A stretch of 61,942 nucleotides of DNA from NCBI GenBank assembly GCA_005798775.1, contig SYIM01000028.1, positions 1 through 61,942 of the forward strand, given 5' to 3'. The notes under the pieces were generated by a model. It was given only the letters and a program-made list of their open reading frames with translations. It was not told the origin of the DNA and made no database searches. The first letter of the stretch is position 1. Each line of letters begins with the position of its first letter. The translations under genes were made by a program, and so were the position numbers. Positions 61,201-61,942 of this stretch are shown in pieces. This DNA comes from Burkholderiales bacterium (GTDB lineage Bacteria; Pseudomonadota; Gammaproteobacteria; Burkholderiales; Burkholderiaceae_E).

Positions 61201-61942
61201 GCCGGTGGCAGCCGTCCCCGTGTTGACGGTAATCGTCTGGTTCGTGCGCTTCTCAATCCCGAAACTGCCTTCAGCTTGCAGGAAGCCGAAGACGTCGACT
61301 TTGATGGTGCCGGTGGCACGCGTCAGGATGCCGTCGGAGGCCTTGAGCGTCAGTTCGGTGGTGCTGCTCGGGCCCGTCTTCACCGATCGGACGGTCTTAG
61401 CCGTGCCGTAGTCCACCAGGGTCTGATCGCTTGCCGCGCGATTCACTTCCACGGTGAGTGAGGTCACCGTGACTGACAGGTCGCTGATTCCGGTGAAGCT
61501 CGCACTCGCAACGCTTGCCTGCGCGCTCGTCCATTTCTTCGCGGTCGCGCTACCCGTCACCCGCTCGGTGTAGAGCGCTAGACCCAGGTTCACTCCGGTC
61601 AGGCTCAGCCCGGTCGCGTTCGCCGTGCCACCGCCCATCCCGATGAAGCCGGTGAGACCTGCGCCACCGATTAGCAGTTCGTCGACTGATACGGTCGTAC
61701 CGGTCGCAGCCGTCCCCGTGTTGACCGTGATCGTCTGGTTCGTGCGCTTCTCAATCCCGAAGCTACCCTCGGCTCGCGTGAATCCGAAAAGATCAAGAGT
61801 CAGCGTGCCGCTAGCTTCAAGCAACGCCCCTTTGCTGCCTGCCAGATCGAGCGTGATCTCAGTGCCCGGGCCCGTGGAGAGACCCTTGCTGTTGGCTCCC
61901 GCAAAGTCCAGCACCGATCCGTCGGCCGCCGCGCGATTAATA
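1..61942 (-). CDS. Giant repeat-rich surface/adhesin-like protein, partial at both ends
   Basis: One reading frame, codons starting at 61,941 and descending in threes, runs to base 1 without a stop: 20,647 complete codons. Translation by eye is continuous and protein-like throughout, in one phase, with domain motifs from edge to edge. In protein order it holds A/B module arrays, calcium-loop A modules, an amphipathic beta region, RTX nonapeptides, an FHA-like beta-helix with inserted islands, and Ig-like cassettes. No signal peptide, transmembrane segment or secretion signal is visible, because both termini lie outside. Few cysteines and a Gly/Ala/Ser/Thr/Asp-rich composition fit an exported structural adhesin. 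Giant proteins of this architecture are known in Gram-negative bacteria, several of them with an N-terminal LEPR-XLL motif, which cannot be checked here. The frame is certain; the adhesin role is inferred from domain types; partners and ligand are unknown. Confidence 0.95.
1261..3534 (-). repeat. Three tandem class I beta-helix units without Ig insertion
   Basis: Residues about 19,470-20,227. Units at about 3,534-2,810, 2,810-2,050 and 2,050-1,270 are highly alike: TSGNxSVIAKGSVxFAADADIRT, HASSVLxSTGA, VTVGDIxLxDGKVSITAV, GSVLDADALV, VNHLETTAGTLSA, IWVLEADAL, VNRVLADG and QSDIRTTGxNGSIVLRT. At the ISAHGSGNVLIQA rung, where other units carry Ig-like cassettes, these pass straight on to the next unit. 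Confidence 0.82.
3535..4390 (-). repeat. Cassette of two Ig-like modules
   Basis: Residues about 19,185-19,469. Two modules have FTTRPTNGELRF / VSANNGEIRFAN starts and GRVRFTGQE (near 4,060) and DAVRFNGTA (near 3,630) turns, clearly homologous to the 14-module cassette. It follows ISAHGSGNVL, the same helix rung after which the large cassette begins, and is followed by DLVANADISTTSGNVSV, where the helix resumes. Confidence 0.85.
4391..5109 (-). repeat. Class I beta-helix unit between the two Ig-like cassettes
   Basis: Residues about 18,945-19,184. A single ~240-aa unit, DIVASADIVSAGGSISIV through WLLEASDLVI to DGTASADDTAISAHGSGNVL. It has the full set of rungs seen in the neighbouring units and is flanked on both sides by Ig-like modules, so the helix appears to continue through both cassettes. 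Confidence 0.8.
5110..10985 (-). repeat. Cassette of 14 tandem Ig-like modules
   Basis: Residues about 16,986-18,944. Each module is about 130-155 aa: LxLPASxTxLxxxGEIRxAN, a TVVLxVSGGP strand, GVTVSGSGTxxLTLTGTA, a YLNxAxRIxFNG turn, YxLTVTAQS and a TAxATL end strand. The RI/RVxFNG turn occurs near 10,690, 10,265, 9,850, 9,430, 9,010, 8,590, 8,170, 7,745, 7,325, 6,905, 6,445, 6,020, 5,600 and 5,210. The LTLTGTxxxLxxxL signature is typical of Ig-like stalk domains in large RTX/VCBS-type adhesins. The cassette interrupts a beta-helix unit rather than following it. Confidence 0.88.
10990..15599 (-). repeat. About six ~240-aa beta-helix units (E-motif units)
   Basis: Residues about 15,448-16,984. 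Each unit of about 700-850 bases has the same skeleton: GNxSVLAxGSxTF, GSIDVxAxAG, an IRxxAG rung, an NITLG or VTVGDI rung, GSILDxD, LRLSAGxAxG, LETxVxTLSAxA, GGIxLxExxxL and a VNRV strand, then GSIVIxxxxGxLTLNDGTA. Units run about 15.5-14.7, 14.7-14.0, 14.0-13.25, 13.25-12.54, 12.54-11.84 and 11.84-10.99 kb. The fifth belongs to a second class (DQVSIG, AGLLAGNSL, GSDGLNLRE) seen again at the left edge. Structural adhesin rod. Confidence 0.75.
15600..17299 (-). other. FHA-like beta-helix, irregular transition segment
   Basis: Residues about 14,881-15,447. Rungs such as GTITVNAGGDTGSVTVERAI and GSVVMRAGGNIGLAMLNAAS continue the helix. Toward 15.6 kb they begin to adopt the ~240-aa super-periodicity that dominates the left end (LFITENSALTI, later WVLEADAL). 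No inserted domain was noticed. Confidence 0.65.
19590..19880 (-). other. Inserted small domain with GDSLAHIADRLATEI helix
   Basis: Residues about 14,021-14,118. Within beta-helix text there is a segment TYTVTITRPT, then TFTYVAKTGDS, then a predicted helix LAHIADRLATEI, then VITVGNG. The strand-strand-helix-strand order resembles the B modules and is repeated more loosely at 23,340-23,620 and 21,300-21,600. It appears to be a small alpha/beta domain looped out of the helix. Function not recognised. Confidence 0.6.
20960..21600 (-). other. Non-helical island in the beta-helix
   Basis: Residues about 13,448-13,661. The text changes from repetitive rungs to ITLPSSGISGTTFQYTHKSG, a VDALGQALVTSINAV helix, YYTASYVNGSGKVSVAADD, and then a NWKNLFASGVPVLTYNGK segment with an acidic/Lys tail (KKASDKGSDSDTG). 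This looks like an inserted alpha/beta domain of the same general kind as at 19,590-19,880, followed by a unique linker. No function is assigned. Confidence 0.55.
25090..27165 (-). other. Aromatic-rich, non-repetitive island interrupting the beta-helix
   Basis: Residues about 11,592-12,284. After one degenerate LGY-like unit (near 26,650-26,900: SFENLDDNQRQ then a GY), the sequence becomes rich in Trp, Tyr, Phe, His, Lys and Arg. Examples are WDRIVHWGHVNND, YLNFYNSEWPVDDY, NWLWLNLAA and YDWTSQWHDIYDQRIRLSY. Local codon and base use is visibly less GC-biased than that of the flanks. This looks like one or two globular domains set on the shaft, a candidate binding or enzymatic head. I recognise no family. 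A DRDGQRQFD loop near 26,115 could bind calcium. Confidence 0.65.
27170..31090 (-). other. FHA-like beta-helix, main shaft segment 1
   Basis: Residues about 10,284-11,590. Rungs such as GGTVEVGGSLRASQLIELTGG, VTITAGQRVAIDS, GKIILEGSVLGHDAVNLYAG and IVLRAGTNVVAGETSVYTLS are characteristic of haemagglutinin or two-partner-secretion passenger beta-helices. Internal periodicity is irregular (about 20-25 aa per rung), with many GSL, GxI and GTV turns. Two WTG-containing spurs occur (near 28,250 and 28,010). I saw no catalytic residues or autotransporter domain. Role inferred: extended surface filament. Confidence 0.75.
31094..31135 (-). other. EF-hand-like loop DENNDGTFDSIE
   Basis: Residues about 10,270-10,282. 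Asp1, Asn3, Asp5, Gly6, Phe8 and Glu12 match an EF-hand calcium loop. It lies just C-terminal to the LGY array and just before the beta-helix resumes, following a TDGTNKYVVYAK strand. It is isolated, with no recognised paired EF hand, so calcium binding is inferred. Confidence 0.65.
31330..32890 (-). repeat. Array of about eight ~60-aa 'LGY' repeats, unfamiliar family
   Basis: Residues about 9,684-10,204. A unit reads SFDSLTxxQKxxVARxLGY, then a Tyr/Phe-rich strand ending FYK, then TSFxxGxxxDYxxxxIxWG and a Pro linker. Clear units are centred near 32,830, 32,710, 32,500, 32,320, 32,180, 31,970, 31,790 and 31,570, with a worn ninth near 31,350. Examples are ASFDSLTAHQKKVVARALGY (about 31,960-32,020) and ASFDSLTDAQKQTVARNLGY. 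The QKxxVARxLGY half looks helical, unlike everything around it. Two of the few cysteines in the window occur here (LGC near 32,300 and SAC near 31,670). Function unknown; possibly a binding domain set on the shaft. Confidence 0.8.
32895..34589 (-). other. FHA-like beta-helix, first segment after the RTX block
   Basis: Residues about 9,118-9,682. Short repeating rungs with Gly, Ala, Ser and Asp, such as SIDVSNAFLRAPGGHFNLEA and GSVTSGDGVTLSYG, give the filamentous-haemagglutinin look of right-handed beta-helices. Phrases like IRLIADDIDFRSGDNAV and TLTIEAKSSS recur. The segment ends at the first LGY repeat. No receptor motif such as RGD was noticed. Probably an adhesin shaft. Confidence 0.7.
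34590..35120 (-). other. RTX (hemolysin-type) calcium-binding repeat block
   Basis: Residues about 8,941-9,118. Visible nonapeptide-like units include GKGNDTILF, GEGNDNVGV, RGGAGHDNLYGGND, YGDDGNDKYFGGDG, GAGKDTILV, AGGNDTIEA and, after a short gap, AGGAGYDKVVLDP. GGxGxDxxx repeats fold as a calcium-dependent parallel beta-roll. In RTX proteins they usually lie near the C-terminus, before a type I secretion signal. Here they sit in mid-protein, exactly between the modular half and the beta-helix half. The first units are good matches and the last is isolated. Export by type I secretion is possible but unproven. Confidence 0.85.
35130..37015 (-). other. Amphipathic long-beta-strand region without clear repeats
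   Basis: Residues about 8,310-8,938. The sequence is dominated by alternating hydrophobic and charged residues in long runs, with Gly turns: for example IEFKGEISIIDNVFEVRV and LKASLSGYIRSNGEFLLKG (about 35,580-35,720). The pattern resembles a beta-helix or the beta-groove repeats of AsmA/TamB-like proteins, but this is a visual analogy only. It shares DLGxVxxLxG-type phrases with neighbouring A modules and may be a degenerate continuation of them. Just upstream of the RTX block a Trp-containing segment (AWSWGSPP, about 35,330-35,360) closes the region. Confidence 0.6.
37018..37147 (-). other. Cluster of three or four GNGxLDxGED calcium-binding repeats
   Basis: Residues about 8,266-8,308. The translation reads NGNGELDNGEDRGN, then MLDPGEDLNGNKRLDAGED, then KGNGILDP: short tandem Asp/Asn/Gly loops of dockerin or thrombospondin-3 style. 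The same loop type appears at 38,404-38,511 and 37,960-38,100. The cluster marks the end of recognisable A modules and the start of the amphipathic region, so it probably forms a calcium-rigidified joint. Confidence 0.75.
37150..42580 (-). repeat. Divergent A modules carrying calcium-type loops
   Basis: Residues about 6,455-8,264. About ten or more degenerate A modules of around 490-550 bases. Three in a row (near 42,250, 41,760 and 41,270) carry FVGY(A/T)D in place of FAGVNGG, then a (Q)QSxxLYGFG segment. Further on, the same loop holds acidic calcium-binding sequences: DTNGDGVVNTKD (40,696-40,731), DSDEDGSLGDE (about 40,130-40,161), LDEGED/LDPGED (38,404-38,511), LDPGED/LDLSED (37,960-38,100) and SNGDERIDEGDD (37,651-37,695). 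Two of the only four cysteines I found in the window lie near 39,500 and 39,580. Likely a Ca2+-stabilised extracellular beta-rich rod. Confidence 0.75.
40696..40731 (-). other. EF-hand-type calcium loop DTNGDGVVNTKD
   Basis: Residues about 7,071-7,082. The 12-residue loop has Asp at 1, Asn at 3, Asp at 5, Gly at 6, Val at 8 and Asp at 12, which matches the canonical EF-hand or dockerin loop. It sits between the FVGVDGPY and VGLIV strands of an A module. Calcium binding is established for this loop pattern; binding here is inferred. Confidence 0.8.
42580..45080 (-). repeat. Array A3: five A modules with NQA instead of NRA
   Basis: Residues about 5,621-6,454. Modules of about 480-535 bases carry VLVNQADG/VxINQA marks near 44,545, 44,050, 43,570, 43,075 and 42,590. 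The core motifs LDMFGFFQV, AFAGIxGxT, LGLxLxxVEFGL and RKWTxLxAxAxSVxFVG are kept. Modules two to four closely resemble each other, suggesting more recent amplification. The block starts directly after the VTPAKP linker, so it may be the start of a third super-repeat that was not followed by a B array. Confidence 0.85.
45080..48189 (-). repeat. Array B2: about 10 B modules
   Basis: Residues about 4,585-5,620. Same module plan as B1; a clear example begins PSGTFTLSFGGQTTGPI at about 46,920. Modules align in order with B1, including FFVDGGVVRxDRA, NERYxxTF...GFKxYFVD, APPAKGSGxY/F and NIRDGMIAFNT signatures. The array closes with a VTPAKPARTVVVDY linker near 45,052-45,093, the same linker as at the end of B1. 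No enzyme motif is seen; probably a stalk or ligand-presenting segment. Confidence 0.85.
48190..51340 (-). repeat. Array A2: six A modules, second copy of the distal part of A1
   Basis: Residues about 3,535-4,584. Six modules carry NR/NL marks near 50,765, 50,240, 49,735, 49,190, 48,700 and 48,210. Their lengths (about 555, 525, 505, 545, 490, 500 bases) track those of the last six modules of A1 (about 550, 515, 503, 547, 515, 530). Sequence idiosyncrasies also match in order: LNDGVVSEDP near 49,490 and 57,590, RGLEVQTGT-like text at the second module, and a final INRGIxLP just before the B array. The array is therefore part of a duplicated A+B super-repeat. Structural role inferred. Confidence 0.88.
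51340..56219 (-). repeat. Array B1: about 16 B modules of the GTFxLxxxG...FxGxLAG type
   Basis: Residues about 1,911-3,534. Modules of roughly 85-100 aa follow a recurrent plan: GSFTLSLxxxGKTYTT, a strand, AxVRxAL helix, IGAGNVxVxG, YxVxFxGxLAG, then a strand and a linker. This repeat type is familiar from giant bacterial surface proteins and is expected to be a small alpha/beta or beta-sandwich domain. The order of modules matches array B2 at 45,080-48,189, except that B1 has about 1.8 kb of extra modules (roughly 53,820-55,590). The array ends with the linker VTPAKPIRTLVVDY (51,308-51,340), which leads into the next A array. No catalytic motif is seen. Confidence 0.85.
56220..61942 (-). repeat. 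Array A1: about 11 tandem A modules (~165-190 aa each)
   Basis: Residues about 1-1,910 of the visible product. Each module follows the order VxDY, TGPxS, LxLDGxxGxLLxAxG, LDVFGFxQAxGxFxIEK, a variable VxVDxLxIGG strand, FAGVNGG, GLxLxGVxFGLAL, KWTxLQA, GLTVxxxxLxVEVNRAA. The NRA/NRG mark recurs near 61,930, 61,434, 60,936, 60,437, 59,945, 59,425, 58,850, 58,335, 57,832, 57,285, 56,770 and 56,240. Spacing is thus 490-575 bases. Alternating hydrophobic and polar residues indicate beta strands. The four right-most copies are close to identical in DNA. I do not recognise a named family; function is probably structural spacing. Confidence 0.9.

Noticed and set aside
59945-61942. Regular ~498-base direct repeats considered as a CRISPR or satellite array
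   Set aside because: The repeats are coding, in phase, and far longer than CRISPR repeats. No short palindromic repeat with unique spacers is present.
1-61942. Possible promoters, terminators and Shine-Dalgarno sites inside the window
   Set aside because: All sequence is coding in one frame. Chance matches to such motifs within repeats cannot be supported as regulatory sites.

Overview
The whole 61,942-base window lies inside one protein-coding gene on the minus strand. Read right to left, the frame whose first complete codon begins at 61,941 stays open to base 1. That is 20,647 codons with no stop found, and the frame is still open at both edges. Start codon, signal sequence, stop codon, promoter and terminator therefore all lie outside the window. 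The sequence has no intergenic DNA, and I saw no RNA gene, insertion sequence, CRISPR array or origin. The product would exceed 20,600 residues (about 2 MDa), among the largest bacterial proteins. It is rich in Gly, Ala, Ser, Thr, Val and Asp, almost free of cysteine, and built from beta-rich repeats, as expected of an exported giant adhesin or surface protein. High G+C and G/C-ending codons suggest a GC-rich Gram-negative bacterium, perhaps a betaproteobacterium; this is a weak inference.

Layout in protein order (right to left). (1) 61.9-45.1 kb: alternating arrays of two module types. 'A' modules (~165-185 aa, motifs LDVFGF, FAGVNGG, KWTxLQA, VEVNRA) form arrays A1 and A2. 'B' modules (~85-100 aa, motifs GTFxLxxxG and FxGxLAG) form arrays B1 and B2. 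A1(distal)+B1 and A2+B2 are two copies of one super-repeat, with a conserved VTPAKP linker after each B array. (2) 45.1-37.0 kb: more A modules, increasingly divergent, with EF-hand/dockerin-like calcium loops appearing at recurrent loop positions. (3) 37.0-35.1 kb: long amphipathic beta strands, followed by an RTX (GGxGxD) calcium block at 35.1-34.6 kb, which marks the boundary between the two halves. (4) 34.6-10.99 kb: filamentous-haemagglutinin-like beta-helix, interrupted by an unfamiliar ~60-aa 'LGY' repeat array (32.9-31.3 kb), an aromatic-rich non-repetitive island (26.9-25.1 kb) and several smaller inserted domains. (5) 10.98-0 kb: regular ~240-aa beta-helix units, into which a cassette of 14 Ig-like modules and a second of 2 are spliced at the same relative position.

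The gene probably works alone as an extracellular fibre: repeated modules for length, calcium loops for rigidity or folding after export, and inserted domains as candidate binding sites. The secretion route cannot be decided here. RTX repeats point to type I export and the FHA-like helix to two-partner secretion, but the diagnostic termini are missing. All domain coordinates come from reading the translation by eye and should be taken as accurate to a few tens of bases.
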